From the NCBI RefSeq assembly GCF_030053155.1, contig NZ_CP125640.1, positions 3,756,001-3,820,000 on the forward strand: a stretch of DNA of 64,000 nt, read 5' to 3'. The translations under genes and the position numbers were made by a program. Source of the stretch: Rhizobium sp. BT03. Its GTDB lineage: Bacteria; Pseudomonadota; Alphaproteobacteria; Rhizobiales; Rhizobiaceae. Below, one piece after another: positions 9,092 through 18,859 of this stretch. Every line of letters starts with the position of its first letter. The stretch's first letter is position 1. Below the pieces are notes generated by a model. That model saw only the letters and a program-made list of their open reading frames with translations, had not been told where the DNA came from and did no database searches.

Positions 9092-9546
9092 AGGACAGCT
9101 CCTGCATAATGGGGGCCATCCGGCCGCGACAGATGTTGCCATTGCGTGAGCCAGAGCGATGCGATGCGGCCGGCCAATTTTCCCGATAGGGACAGCTTTT
9201 CGACATTGGCGACGCTGTCGATCCAGATCGTCCGCTTGCCCGTCAATTTACCGGCAAGCAGGCAGAACAGTCCGGGTGCGGCACCGGTTGAGATGATGAC
9301 GTCGGGCCTGTGTCTAAGAACGATGGCGAAGGCGCTGAAAAAGCATCGGATCGACATGGTAATCGAGTCGCGGCTGCAATCGGGAAGGACCAACCCGTCG
9401 CGGATGTCGTATTTGGCAAGCAGGCCGGGGATGGTCGTTGCAAAAATGATATCGCAGCCCTCGAACGCGCCGCGCATGGCCATCAGCTGCTCCCAGTGGC
9501 CGCCTCCTGACGAGGCAGCGAGAACCTTTAATTTTTTCTCAGTCAT
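9088..9546 (-). CDS. pssD: Membrane-anchoring glycosyltransferase subunit, PssD/Alg14-like
   Basis: The 152-aa product has the N-terminal half-GT-B layout: KVLAASSGGGHWEQLMAMRG, then RPDVIISTGAAPGLFCLLAG and KRTIWIDSVANVEKLSLSGK. These are the typical Alg14/PssD signatures. It should recruit the PssE-like subunit to the inner membrane for glucuronosyl transfer. Start ATG at 9546 has GGAGATG eight bases upstream; the longer frame to 9642 lacks one. A 210-base gap separates it from the preceding GT2 gene, so pssD-pssE may have a promoter of their own. Confidence 0.75.
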   Translation of the reverse strand: MTEKKLKVLAASSGGGHWEQLMAMRGAFEGCDIIFATTIPGLLAKYDIRDGLVLPDCSRDSITMSIRCFFSAFAIVLRHRPDVIISTGAAPGLFCLLAGKLTGKRTIWIDSVANVEKLSLSGKLAGRIASLWLTQWQHLSRPDGPHYAGAVL

Positions 9547-9756
9547 AGACAGGCATCTCCTATATTTGACCGATGACGAGAGTGAAAAACCGTTCTGTCC
9601 GAACAGCGGCGGTGTCAAGATAGTTCCGTCGAACCGTACCATTTTTGGCCGGGTGGGTCGAAGCTTTGATGTTCATGGACGGCCCCATCACATATGATGT
9701 GTTCGTTTGGAACATAGGAAGCGTCAAAGCTCATCTGAACACTCCCGCACATAACA

Positions 9757-10740
9757 TCAGTGGGCGGCATTGGGCTTGTATTCCTGATAGGCATGTCCGA
9801 GGATCCCGTTAACCATGCCGGCGCCGCGCAGAACATGGGTGAGCGCTCGCATGCCCCAGTAGGGTGAAATCAAGATTGCCGGCAGCATGACCAGTCCGAG
9901 CACGACTCTCGTGGCGCCATAGGCCGCGCGGTAGACCCGGCGTTTGAGGTTGCCATGCAGAACCTCGCTGACTGCGAAGGTATTGCCCAGACGGTACTGT
10001 CTTTGCAGCACCCATTTCCAGGTCATCCGGTTCGCGGGAACGATGTCATAGACGAGCGCCTTGTCGGCCCAGAAAATCTGCATGCCGCGGCGGACGGCCT
10101 GATTGAAGAAAAGATAGTCCGTGCCGCCGGTGAAGCGCATCTTCTCCTCAAAACGAAGATTCCATGAGCGGATCAGGGGATAATCGAACATGACGTTGTT
10201 CGAAGCCGCATAACCGATACGCTGGCCGTCGACGTTCTTCTTGCGCTCGAATACCCTGGCCTTGATGAAATATTCCGGCGGATTTTCGGGATAGACCGGC
10301 TGGACGGGGCCGTAGACGCAATCGGCGCGGTTTTTCTGCCGGGTCTCCAGCATGGCGTCCAGCCAGCCGTCGACCGGCCATTCGTCATCGTCGAGAAAGC
10401 AGAAGAGCTCGGTGCCGGGAGGTGCCGAATCCAGCGCGCGGTTGCGCGCAAAAGGGATGCCCTGGTTTTGCTCGACGACGTAGATCAGGTCGTAGGCGCC
10501 TGTCTGGCCAAAGCCCTCAACCGTTGCCTTCGCGCTGCCGGCTGCATCATTGTCCACGATCACCATGGTGAGATGATAGGGGCGGGCCGGGTGCCTGATC
10601 TGCCGCGTCATGACGTCAAGCAGCTTGGCGATCCCGTCCAGCCGCCGATAGGTCAGCACGCCGACGGCGATCTTCAATGGCGCAGCGCCGGCCTGATCGG
10701 TGCCGAGGGATGAGTGCGGGAAAGTTTCCTGCTGGTTCAT
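9757..10740 (-). CDS. GT2 family glycosyltransferase (PssC-position)
   Basis: The 327-aa GT-A enzyme has a nucleotide-sugar strand VGVLTYRRLDGI (~27-38), VIVDND, a DDD metal motif (~117-119, in CFLDDDEW) and a membrane-associated C-terminus (~275-300). Its position directly before pssD-pssE matches pssC in the known pssCDE arrangement, where the product adds the second glucuronic acid. That assignment is by synteny only. Start ATG has GAGAGGA upstream and overlaps the preceding gene's stop by 4 bases (ATGA). Confidence 0.75.
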   Translation of the reverse strand: MNQQETFPHSSLGTDQAGAAPLKIAVGVLTYRRLDGIAKLLDVMTRQIRHPARPYHLTMVIVDNDAAGSAKATVEGFGQTGAYDLIYVVEQNQGIPFARNRALDSAPPGTELFCFLDDDEWPVDGWLDAMLETRQKNRADCVYGPVQPVYPENPPEYFIKARVFERKKNVDGQRIGYAASNNVMFDYPLIRSWNLRFEEKMRFTGGTDYLFFNQAVRRGMQIFWADKALVYDIVPANRMTWKWVLQRQYRLGNTFAVSEVLHGNLKRRVYRAAYGATRVVLGLVMLPAILISPYWGMRALTHVLRGAGMVNGILGHAYQEYKPNAAH

Positions 10741-11621
10741 GACTGTCCTCTCCGCAGCAGATTTCCCAAACGCTTGCGCGCCGCCATCAGGGCCACCTCG
10801 GTTGCGGCAGCATCGCCGAAGGGGCCGCCGGTCACCGTGTTGCGCGCTTCTCTCCTGAGCTTCAGCAGCGATGTCGTTTCGGCAATGCCGCCGGCCACCA
10901 GGCTCTTGCCGAGCGCCTGCAGCCCATCATATCGGCGCGCCAGTTCCAGTCCTGTCGCGATCATGATCCGCGGGCGCAGCGTCTTTGCCCTGCTTGTGCC
11001 GGTATAGCGGTTCGACGCATGAATGCGCTGGAAGGTCAGCGGGGTTTCGATGATGGCGCCGCGGCCAAGAAAGGCTGCGGCAAACTTGATGTAATTGTCG
11101 CTGAGGACGACGTCCGTTGCGACGGACATCGGCAATATCTGGCACAGCAGGCTGCGGCGGAAGCTCAGGCCGGAAGTCGGAACCGGGAGCGAGGGAAAGC
11201 CCCCCTTGCGAAGTGTGTCCCGCTTGTCGAACAGCGTTATCTGCAACTCTGCAGGAGGCTGGTCGCTTTCCTCGGTCGTCACCCGGTCGAAGCACCAGTC
11301 GATCTCGTTGCGATCGTAGATCTCGGCAATCCGCGCGAGTTTGCCGGGCAAAAACGCATCGTCGGCGTCAAGGAGAAAGAGGATATCGCCGCTTGCGGCC
11401 GCAAAGCCCGCATTGAAGCTCGAGGCCTGACCACCGTTTTCTTTCAATACAGCCCCAATCCGATCCCCGTAGGAGGCAAGAATCTCCCGGGAATCGTCCG
11501 TCGATCCGTCGTCGACCACCACCACTTCGAAGTCAGGGTAGTCCTGCGACAGAACGCTATCGATGCATGGGCGGAGATAGCGGCCATAATTGAAATTATT
11601 GATGAGCACCGAGAGCTTCAA
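10737..11621 (-). CDS. GT2 family glycosyltransferase
   Basis: The 294-aa product is a classic GT2: MKLSVLINNFNYGRYLRPC, then VVVVDDGSTDDS (~33-44) and FLLDADDAF (~82-90). The TTG start is supported by AGGAGG eight bases upstream, and that ribosome site directly abuts a mosaic repeat (11633-11690). The next gene overlaps by ATGA. It probably adds one sugar to the lipid-linked EPS unit; donor and linkage cannot be told. Confidence 0.75.
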   Translation of the reverse strand: MKLSVLINNFNYGRYLRPCIDSVLSQDYPDFEVVVVDDGSTDDSREILASYGDRIGAVLKENGGQASSFNAGFAAASGDILFLLDADDAFLPGKLARIAEIYDRNEIDWCFDRVTTEESDQPPAELQITLFDKRDTLRKGGFPSLPVPTSGLSFRRSLLCQILPMSVATDVVLSDNYIKFAAAFLGRGAIIETPLTFQRIHASNRYTGTSRAKTLRPRIMIATGLELARRYDGLQALGKSLVAGGIAETTSLLKLRREARNTVTGGPFGDAAATEVALMAARKRLGNLLRRGQS

Positions 11622-11632
11622 ATTATCGCCTC

Positions 11633-11690
11633 CTACAGCGCCGCGCGTCTTTTCAGACGCGCAAAGGACGCTGTAATATTTCGAATTGCT
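11633..11690. repeat. RIME1-like intergenic mosaic element
   Basis: An inner hairpin GCGCGTCT-TTTC-AGACGCGC lies within an outer pair ACAGCG/CGCTGT, followed by AATTGCT. This is the layout I know from the Rhizobium intergenic mosaic element repeated through rhizobial chromosomes. It sits between two co-oriented GT genes and touches the ribosome site of the downstream one. Confidence 0.6.
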
Positions 11691-11702
11691 AAGGCCAATC
11701 GA

Positions 11703-12647
11703 TCACCGCGCCAGCGTCTGAGGCGCGTATCGGCGAATTCCCGCACGATAGCCCCGCATGTAGTAATATTTCCAGATAGCCCAGAACCGCTTCTTGGATT
11801 GCGGCAGGAGATAAAGCGTGGCTGCCCGGAATGCCCATTGTGCGCTTTCGATCCAGGTCGGAAGCGGAACGCCGCTTAACCTCACGCCGCCAGGCACCTC
11901 GTCGGGAAAGAGCGCCGGCATGCCATAACCAAGGCGCTCGCCGCGCTTCTGGACCCAGTGCTCGGTGACGCTCGATGCCGGGATCCAGTGGTGAACCACG
12001 GCCTCGGCGCATCGATAGGATTTGGCGCCGCTGGCTGCCAGGCGGATGATAATTTCAGCATCCTCGCCCATTGCGAACATCGGTCCCGGAAGAGGGCCGA
12101 TGTCTTCCCGATAGCGGACACTCGCCCCCAGCAACTCGCGCCGAACGATCGTGTTCGGACCCCAAACCTTTGTCGGGTCGCATGGTCCGCTTTGTGTCTC
12201 GTCAACGATCGCAAATGTCGATCCCATGGGAATCCAGTCGATAAAGCGATCCTTCGGCTCCTTTTCCCAATCGGGGACGATTCTGCCGCCGAAGACGCCA
12301 TAGCTGGGATGGGCAGCGGCGCAGTCGACGATTGCCGTCAGCCAATTCGGTTCGGCGCGAATGTCGTCGTCGGTCAGGACAACGAGATCGCCCTTTACCC
12401 GATCCAAGCCCATGTTCAACGCACCGGACTTTCCCGGCGTGCGCTGCTGCAGGATGGTGATCGGAAGCTTGTCACTGTAGGACTTCAAAAGATCGAACGT
12501 GTCGTCATTGCTGTTGTTGTCGACAGCAATCAGTTCCCAACGATCATGGGGAAGTTCCTGGCGCACCAAGGAATCCAACATATGGCGCATCCGTCGGCTG
12601 GCGCCATTATAAGATGCAAAGAGCACGCTGACGAATAGATCCGACAT
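11703..12647 (-). CDS. GT2 family glycosyltransferase
   Basis: The 314-aa product begins VSVLFASYNGASRRM, with AVDNNSNDDT (~41-50), LTDDDIRAEP (DDD ~93-95) and an acidic EDAEIIIRLAASG segment that fits the acceptor/base region. The C-terminus contains amphipathic, membrane-proximal helices. GAGGG precedes the ATG. It belongs to the EPS series; a single-residue transferase role is likely, specificity unknown. Confidence 0.75.
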   Translation of the reverse strand: MSDLFVSVLFASYNGASRRMRHMLDSLVRQELPHDRWELIAVDNNSNDDTFDLLKSYSDKLPITILQQRTPGKSGALNMGLDRVKGDLVVLTDDDIRAEPNWLTAIVDCAAAHPSYGVFGGRIVPDWEKEPKDRFIDWIPMGSTFAIVDETQSGPCDPTKVWGPNTIVRRELLGASVRYREDIGPLPGPMFAMGEDAEIIIRLAASGAKSYRCAEAVVHHWIPASSVTEHWVQKRGERLGYGMPALFPDEVPGGVRLSGVPLPTWIESAQWAFRAATLYLLPQSKKRFWAIWKYYYMRGYRAGIRRYAPQTLAR

Positions 12648-12726
12648 CAGTGACCAACCCTCTTGGTGAAGTCGAAAGAGAAAAGCCTCATATTTTGACT
12701 GCCTGTGCGATGTTCGAACAAACGGT

Positions 12727-13548
12727 TTACGCGGGGTTCGACCGTGTCTTGCCGAAAAACTCGCGCCTGTGATTTTCGCCGAGTACCCTCAGCTTGCGAA
12801 GATTGCGCAACCAGCGCCGCGGTTTGGTGAGCACGCCGCGGTTCAGGAAGTACTGCCGCAGCAGGCTCGGCGCCTGACTGTGCGATCCGCCATGGGCAAC
12901 CCGATAGACCGCCCCGCGAAAGGGAAGTTTCGTCAGCGGGGCTCCACGTTGGGACAGGATGTTCGCAATGCGGACATGGCTGCCCAGCATCGACTTGATC
13001 CAGTCGAGCGAAGCATCCTCGAAGCGGCCGGGGAGTTCGTAGAGATCGGCACGAATGATCAGCGACGTGCCGCAGAGATGGCTGAAATCATCATGGCCGA
13101 ACAGGAAATTGCCGCCGTCGTCCCAGATATAACCATGGTCGATCGTCCAGCCGTTGGCGTCCCGATTTTCGGATGCGTGCTGCACAATCCGGGAGCTGAC
13201 GAAGTCATCGTCATCGACAATCATGAAAAAGCGGCTGTCGGCGGCGGTCAACATGCCGCTCAGGACACGCCGGCCCTTGTCTGCCCGGAAGGCGTCCAGG
13301 AAGTCTTCCTTGCTGCCCTTTCCGAGTTCATGCAGGTCGTTCGGCGGAAAAGTCACGCGCACGGCGGAAAACTTTTCCGGCAGATCAGGCAGGTCGGCGC
13401 CTTCGTTCGCCACGATGATGCCGCGCCAATCTCCATTGGTCTGGTTGGAAATGGAGGCCACGGTCTGGCTGAGATTCGCCTTCAGCTTGCTCCAGTCGCG
13501 GGCATTGTCCTGATGTCGGACCGGGATAATGAAGGTGACAAGTGGCAT
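12727..13548 (-). CDS. GT-A type glycosyltransferase
   Basis: The 273-aa product has TFIIPVRHQDNARDW at the N-terminus and a metal-binding MIVDDDDFVS (~110-118), with IDHGYIWDDGG and GTSLIIRADLYELPG later. The divergent spacing suggests a GT2-like family other than the neighbours'. GGGGG lies upstream of the ATG. It lies 12 bases beyond the pyruvyltransferase gene, so it is probably in one operon. Confidence 0.65.
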   Translation of the reverse strand: MPLVTFIIPVRHQDNARDWSKLKANLSQTVASISNQTNGDWRGIIVANEGADLPDLPEKFSAVRVTFPPNDLHELGKGSKEDFLDAFRADKGRRVLSGMLTAADSRFFMIVDDDDFVSSRIVQHASENRDANGWTIDHGYIWDDGGNFLFGHDDFSHLCGTSLIIRADLYELPGRFEDASLDWIKSMLGSHVRIANILSQRGAPLTKLPFRGAVYRVAHGGSHSQAPSLLRQYFLNRGVLTKPRRWLRNLRKLRVLGENHRREFFGKTRSNPA

Positions 13549-13560
13549 CGAATAACCCCC

Positions 13561-14586
13561 TTAAGCCCGCAAGCTCACAGCTTCTTTGACGCGCCCTTGA
13601 GCCGCCTGGTGACGCGCCCACTCGATCCCGTCTTCGAGCGAGGTTGCCTTGTATGAAAGATTCGTTCCGCCGGAGAACGCATTCATGAAGCGGCGGATCT
13701 TTCCGTAGCTGTTGTCCAGCACGGCATGCGGACGGCCGAGCAGCAGCGAGCAGATATGGACGTGCAGGCGGTCGGTGACGATCGCGCGGGCACGCGAGAT
13801 CTGGCTGATGCCGCGTTCGAAGCGGTTATGCGCAGCCGCGTCCAGCCTGCGCAAGGCGATTTCGCTGGGCTTCAATGCGAGATAGGCGGACGCGACGCCA
13901 AGCTTCTTGGCGATATTCACCTTGCGTTTCGACTCGGTGATCCAGTCTTCCACAGGAATGTCGGACGGGATGCTGCGATCGGTGCCGCCGACCCGTTCCG
14001 CATCCTCCCGCAGCATGGCGAGGACGGGAATCTGCGTCGCCCTTTCCGGAAGCGCACCGATGGCGAAAGCCATATCGGGGCATAGCCGCACCGTGCAGTC
14101 GAAATGTTTTTCGGAAAATTCCTTCGATTCTTCATCGCGCACTAGCAGCACGAAATTCTTGTGGCGCCCGATTGCCCGTTTGGACTGTTCGATGCGCTCG
14201 GGCGAGCTGTAGTGGATCGACTGCGGGAACTGGACGATCTGCCGATCGGGGAAGCGCTCCATGATCGCTTCACGGAAATCCTGATGGGCAACCCAGATAT
14301 CGCCGAAATTGCCGCCGCCGTGGATGAAGATCGGGCCTGTGGGAACGCGCCGTTTCAGCTCTTCCGCGGAGAAGTCGTACAGCCTGGAAACATAGTCCGG
14401 ACGCTTGCCGAAACGATTCTTGAGATAGGCCATCTCACCCAGCCAGATCGCCGAGTCGCCACAATTGCGGATGTCGGGGAAGTCGAGAATCGCGAGCGGT
14501 TCGTCGCGCGAGACATAGTCCTTCAGGCAATCATGGATCATGCCGTTGAGTTTTGCGATCAGCTCAGATCTGGATAGGCTGGTCAT
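13561..14586 (-). CDS. Polysaccharide pyruvyl transferase
   Basis: The 341-aa product carries the family hallmarks: FPDIRNCGDSAIWLGEM (~36-52), HGGGNFGDIW (~89-98) and TDRLHVHICSLLLGRPHAV, near the C-terminus. It should move pyruvate from PEP to a sugar, forming the ketal that makes rhizobial EPS acidic. This is the first of two pyruvyltransferases in the cluster; its gene order resembles pssK. Start ATG has a GAGG site. The gene lies immediately downstream of the flippase gene. Confidence 0.8.
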   Translation of the reverse strand: MTSLSRSELIAKLNGMIHDCLKDYVSRDEPLAILDFPDIRNCGDSAIWLGEMAYLKNRFGKRPDYVSRLYDFSAEELKRRVPTGPIFIHGGGNFGDIWVAHQDFREAIMERFPDRQIVQFPQSIHYSSPERIEQSKRAIGRHKNFVLLVRDEESKEFSEKHFDCTVRLCPDMAFAIGALPERATQIPVLAMLREDAERVGGTDRSIPSDIPVEDWITESKRKVNIAKKLGVASAYLALKPSEIALRRLDAAAHNRFERGISQISRARAIVTDRLHVHICSLLLGRPHAVLDNSYGKIRRFMNAFSGGTNLSYKATSLEDGIEWARHQAAQGRVKEAVSLRA

Positions 14587-14617
14587 TCTGCCTCACTTGT
14601 TAAGGTTCGTTTTAGCG

Positions 14618-16120
14618 TTAAGCCGACTTGGGAACGGCAATACGTTTAGCTTTTGACAGGAACTTGACGGCGATACGCTGAACTTCGGTTTCCGGGCCAT
14701 TTGGCTTCTTCATTGCGAGCCAAAGGACAAAGCTGGAACCGATATAGAGTATACCACCGGTGACGACGAGGATGGCGAGGTGCAGGGCCAGCGCCAGCTT
14801 GTCGGTAGGGGCGTTCAGGACATGCGACAATCCCCAGACGCCGGCGGCCATCAGGGCGACGCTGGCAAGCGCGCGGAAATTTGCCGCGAGCTGCTGGAAG
14901 AACGGCAGATTGATCAGGCGCTTGACGAGAAGCATGTTGACCACGGTGGAAATCAGACCCGTCAGCACGCGCGCATATACGACGCCCGGAAGCCCGGCCA
15001 TCATCAGGCCGGCGATGATGATGGGAATGCGAACCACCAGCATCTGCGTGTCGCGGATGAACAGCATCTTGGTATGGCCCTTCGCCATGCCGAGCGGCTG
15101 GACGAGCGAGCCGAGCGTCTGCAGGGCGAAGACCGATGCCAGCGCCTGGACGATGAAGATCGCAGGAGCCCACTTCTCGCCCAGGGCAAGCCGCATCATC
15201 GGATCCGCCACGACAGCCATGCCGATCCCCGCCGGAAGCGCCACCGCCGCCAGCAGCGCCTGCGCGCGCTGATAGGCTGCGACCAGCCGGACCGGATCGT
15301 TGCGGACCTTGGAAAAGCCCGGATAAATCGTCTGGTTCAACGGTGCCGTCGCCTCACGGGTCGGCAGCGTCGAAAGCGTGTTGCCGACGGTATAGTGACC
15401 AAGCTGCGTGGCGCCGAGCATCTTGCCGATCAGCAGATACTCGATCCGCCAGTTCAGCGTATTGACGATCTGGCCGGCCGTCAGCCACACCGAGAAGGAA
15501 AACAATTCCCGGGCATGGCGGAAGGTTATGCGCGGCCAGAACGGCAGGACGGTGTAGGACACGATGATATTGGTCACCTGGTAGGCAAGCGTGCCGATCA
15601 CCAGCGCCCAATAGCTCTGGTAGATGGCGGCAATTGCCACCGTCACGATGAAGCCGACCAGCTTTTGCGAGACGTTGAGGACGAATTCCTGCCAGAAGAT
15701 CAGATCGCGCTGGAGCATGACGCGGCGCGGATTGGCGAGACCGCTCAGCAGCAGGCTGAAACTCAGGGCAAGCATCACGCTCGTCAAACGAGGTTCATTG
15801 TAAAACTCGGCGATCGGATAGGACGCGGCGGCAAACAGCAGCGCCAAAATGGCGCTTCTCGTTACGCTCAATGTCCAAACCGCGCTGAAGTGCGTTTCGC
15901 TCGGAGATTCGTGGCGGATGAGCGCCTGATTGAGCGACAGCTCGGTGACAGAACTCAAGATGACCTGGATCGTCGTTGCAATGGCGACGAGACCAAAATC
16001 AGCCGGCACGAGATACCAGGCCAGAACAAAGGTGCTGAGCGCCGAAAGCCCGTTGACGATGGCGCGGGACAGACTCAACCACATGCTGCCCTGAATCAGT
16101 CGGTCGGTCACACTGCTCAT
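14618..16120 (-). CDS. Wzx-type polysaccharide flippase (MOP superfamily)
   Basis: This ~500-aa protein has 12-14 hydrophobic segments along its length and an N-terminus MSSVTDRLIQGSMWLSLSR typical of the PST/RfbX family. Such proteins flip the undecaprenyl-linked EPS unit to the periplasm. ATG at 16120 is chosen because the family begins there; ATG 16177 would add 19 residues without family features. It corresponds in role to PssL. It lies between two pyruvyltransferase genes. Confidence 0.8.
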   Translation of the reverse strand: MSSVTDRLIQGSMWLSLSRAIVNGLSALSTFVLAWYLVPADFGLVAIATTIQVILSSVTELSLNQALIRHESPSETHFSAVWTLSVTRSAILALLFAAASYPIAEFYNEPRLTSVMLALSFSLLLSGLANPRRVMLQRDLIFWQEFVLNVSQKLVGFIVTVAIAAIYQSYWALVIGTLAYQVTNIIVSYTVLPFWPRITFRHARELFSFSVWLTAGQIVNTLNWRIEYLLIGKMLGATQLGHYTVGNTLSTLPTREATAPLNQTIYPGFSKVRNDPVRLVAAYQRAQALLAAVALPAGIGMAVVADPMMRLALGEKWAPAIFIVQALASVFALQTLGSLVQPLGMAKGHTKMLFIRDTQMLVVRIPIIIAGLMMAGLPGVVYARVLTGLISTVVNMLLVKRLINLPFFQQLAANFRALASVALMAAGVWGLSHVLNAPTDKLALALHLAILVVTGGILYIGSSFVLWLAMKKPNGPETEVQRIAVKFLSKAKRIAVPKSA

Positions 16121-16271
16121 GGGCGAACCGCTCCCGAGGTGGAGAACATCGACCGCTTGAGCGGGCCGCATGCCCATCCAAGGTGCCTCTGCTCCTTGCG
16201 GGTGCAGAGGGTATCGATGAAGTTGGAAAGCATCATGCCTTATTGCCTCGTCACGAAACCGGTTTGCGACC

Positions 16272-17174
16272 TCAAAGGGCGCTTGCCGTTTTCTTGGAAA
16301 AATCTTGCTTCAGCCGGTTCAGTTCGACCAGCATTCTTTCGTGTGCTCTGACGATCGACTCATCTGTGCTGAGCTGGCCGGGCTTCTCCGCCACCCGCTG
16401 CAATGTCTTGACCGTCGATCCGAAGACGTAATTTCCGGTCAGCTGCCGGATGCGGCGGTGACGGAACGTTATGTTCTTCAACAGGGTGGTGTTTTTCCGC
16501 ACCAGCGACGCTCCGACCTCGACCAGGTTCGACGGGCCGATCGGATCGAAATCGATTTCCAGATCGAGTGCACTCGCCCAATCGTACCACTTGGCCCGAT
16601 TGCCCGGCGCGATCGGCCGGATCGCCCGCCATGGAACGCGCAACGCGTCCGATATGATGCAGCCATGCATTGCCTCGGAGACGACCTTATGCGACGCGCT
16701 GATTTCGGTCAGAACCTTTTCCACTGACCAGCGCGGATCGATATAGTGGATGCCGGCGAGATCACAGACCTTATCCCAGCTACCGTACATGGCGCTTTCA
16801 TAGTGTGGCATGAAGGAGACCGGGTAACGCTTCTCGATTTTCGACGCATCCCAGCAACTGCGCGTCAATATGCCCGAATCGCCGATGGCGTAGCTCGGAT
16901 CGATGCCGAGGACCTCGGCGGTCTTCTTTCCGCGCACGAAATAGAAGGTCCAGTTGCCGTCGACCTTCGGCGGGTTGGTGTAGCCGCCATAACCCGAGCC
17001 GAAGACGATCTTCTGCATGTTCGGGTCGAAATTGTCGTAGAGAATCGAACCGATGCCGAGAAAGAGCTGGCCTTCGTCATCGTCGAAGAAGCCGGGCAGC
17101 AGACGCTCCCAGAGCCAATGGTTCAGTTCGTCGCCAAAATTCTCGTGTTTCCCACGATAGGCAAACATCTTCAT
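16272..17174 (-). CDS. ExoV/PssM-type pyruvyltransferase
   Basis: The 300-aa product begins [20 protein letters not shown], the ENFGD..N motif of ExoV-type ketal pyruvate transferases. [10 protein letters not shown] and [20 protein letters not shown] also fit. It is clearly different from the other pyruvyltransferase at 13.6-14.6 kb, so the two probably act on two different sugars of the repeat, as PssK and PssM do in R. leguminosarum. The start overlaps the stop of the acyltransferase gene (ATGA), so they are co-translated. Confidence 0.8.
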   Translation of the reverse strand: MKMFAYRGKHENFGDELNHWLWERLLPGFFDDDEGQLFLGIGSILYDNFDPNMQKIVFGSGYGGYTNPPKVDGNWTFYFVRGKKTAEVLGIDPSYAIGDSGILTRSCWDASKIEKRYPVSFMPHYESAMYGSWDKVCDLAGIHYIDPRWSVEKVLTEISASHKVVSEAMHGCIISDALRVPWRAIRPIAPGNRAKWYDWASALDLEIDFDPIGPSNLVEVGASLVRKNTTLLKNITFRHRRIRQLTGNYVFGSTVKTLQRVAEKPGQLSTDESIVRAHERMLVELNRLKQDFSKKTASAL

Positions 17175-17677
17175 CGTGCTTCTCCAGTCGGCAAGTGCGT
17201 GACGATCTGCGTGACCGTTTCGTCCTCGCGGGCCATGCGTCCGTAACGTGAAATGATCTTGATGTCGCTGCGGATGATCTTTGCCGGATTGCCGGCCACC
17301 AGCGAACGCGGCGGAACGCTCTTGGTCACCACCGAGCCCGAGCCGATGACACATTCGTCACCGATCTCGACACCGGGCAAAATGATGCTGCGGGCGCCGA
17401 TGAAGCAGCGTTTGCCGATTCTCGTATGAAGGTAGAGCCCGCGGGTGAGATCGTGGGTGAGGATCGCCGCCTCAAAGGCGACATAGGTCTCCGCGCCGAT
17501 ATGAAGGCCCTTCGGATTGGTCTTGTCGAACCGGACGCTTAGGGAAAAGCTTGCCGTCCGGTCGATGTCCATTCCCCAGAATTTCGTATAATAAAGCCAC
17601 TTGGCCGTCACTATACCGTTCCGCAGCGGCCGAAATACATTCAGTCCCCACTTCGGCTTTTTTCCCTTATGCACCAT
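17171..17677 (-). CDS. Hexapeptide-repeat acyltransferase (EPS O-acetylation)
   Basis: The 168-aa product is a left-handed beta-helix protein: [16 protein letters not shown], then [34 protein letters not shown] and [13 protein letters not shown], the usual WcaF/LacA-like end. The conserved His is in ILTHDLTRG. It should O-acetylate an EPS sugar from acetyl-CoA; position and size resemble PssR. The start ATG (17675-17677) overlaps the GT4 stop by one base (TGATG); a longer frame would lie within the GT4 gene. Confidence 0.8.
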   Translation of the reverse strand: MVHKGKKPKWGLNVFRPLRNGIVTAKWLYYTKFWGMDIDRTASFSLSVRFDKTNPKGLHIGAETYVAFEAAILTHDLTRGLYLHTRIGKRCFIGARSIILPGVEIGDECVIGSGSVVTKSVPPRSLVAGNPAKIIRSDIKIISRYGRMAREDETVTQIVTHLPTGEAR

Positions 17678-18828
17678 CAAGTCCGACCCCGGCTGGAAAA
17701 TTCGTCTAGCACGGAACTGTAATAGTCCTCGAGCATCCCCGTCTGACGACGTAAGTCGAAGCGCTCGGCCACCAGAAGCGGTGCCCGCGCGCTGAAGGCT
17801 GTCCACAGGGACTGGTCGTTGAGCAGCCTTCCGACCGCGTCCGCCATTCCCGCGACATCCCGCTCCTCCACGAGATAACCAGTTTTCCCCTCTTCGATCG
17901 CTTCGCCCACGCCTCCCGAGCGAAATGCGACGACCGGAGTCCCGACGGCTTCGGCCTCCAGATTGGCGAGGCCGAACGCTTCGGCGTGACCATTGTCGAG
18001 TGTCACGCTGCCATGAAGATAAAGCTCCGCACTGGCGAGCAGATCCCTTATCTCAGTCTGCGACAGATTTTCATGGATCGTGACGCTTGGCAAGGAACGA
18101 CGCGCCAACGCCTCGATTTCCTGTTTCAGCGGTCCCTGACCCACCATGACGAATTCGACCGGCGTGCCGGTCGCCGCCACGCGCGACAGCGCGTCGATCA
18201 TGAAGCGGTGGCCCTTATAGTCGACGAAACGGGCAATGGAAACCACCAGGCCTTTTTTTCGAGGGCGCGGCTCCATTTTGAAGAGATCGAGATCGATGCC
18301 GATATGGTGGCGATAGACGCGGTCGGCGCGAAAGCCGAGCGCCAGCAGCCGGTCGCGGATGAAGTCGGAGACGGCGATGTTCCAGCTGTTCCAGCCGGCC
18401 ATCTCGCTGCGGCCCTTGGCGAAGAAGCGCACCTGATTGAAGCCGCCCGGCTTTTTCGGATCGCCGCCATAGGTGGCGTCGAAGCCGTGGAATGTCGTGA
18501 CCAGCGGCTTGCCGGCGGCGCGTGCCAGGGGCCCGATGACATAACCGTTCTTGCCGAAATGGGCGTGAACGAGATCGGCATTGCCGATCGCCGGAAACAG
18601 AAAGGGAAGACCGATCTGCGGGATTTTCAGAAGCAGTTCACCGGCCCGCGCAACGGGAGACCGACGGATGTCATGAACCGGAACAGTGGATTTTTTGGTA
18701 TGGGCGGAAGAAATTCGCGAACCGGCAAGAATTTCAGCTTCGAAAGAACGAAATGCCACCGCCTGGTTGAGAACAAATGCCTGGCTGGCAGGCAAAAATT
18801 TTTCCACGTAAATAACGGCTTTTCTCAT
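17677..18828 (-). CDS. GT4 family glycosyltransferase
   Basis: The 383-aa GT-B enzyme shows VHAHFGKNGY, TTFHGFDATYGG, the mid-domain SIARFVDYKGH, and the nucleotide-sugar site EAFGLANLEAEAVGTPVV with the E-x7-E pattern. It is probably a retaining transferase acting on the EPS side chain. The ribosome site is weak. It is the first GT of the leftward series and is followed by the overlapping acyltransferase gene. Confidence 0.8.
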   Translation of the reverse strand: MRKAVIYVEKFLPASQAFVLNQAVAFRSFEAEILAGSRISSAHTKKSTVPVHDIRRSPVARAGELLLKIPQIGLPFLFPAIGNADLVHAHFGKNGYVIGPLARAAGKPLVTTFHGFDATYGGDPKKPGGFNQVRFFAKGRSEMAGWNSWNIAVSDFIRDRLLALGFRADRVYRHHIGIDLDLFKMEPRPRKKGLVVSIARFVDYKGHRFMIDALSRVAATGTPVEFVMVGQGPLKQEIEALARRSLPSVTIHENLSQTEIRDLLASAELYLHGSVTLDNGHAEAFGLANLEAEAVGTPVVAFRSGGVGEAIEEGKTGYLVEERDVAGMADAVGRLLNDQSLWTAFSARAPLLVAERFDLRRQTGMLEDYYSSVLDEFSSRGRT

Positions 18829-18859
18829 GAATCTGTCGACGTCTCCGTTGTCTTGCGCA

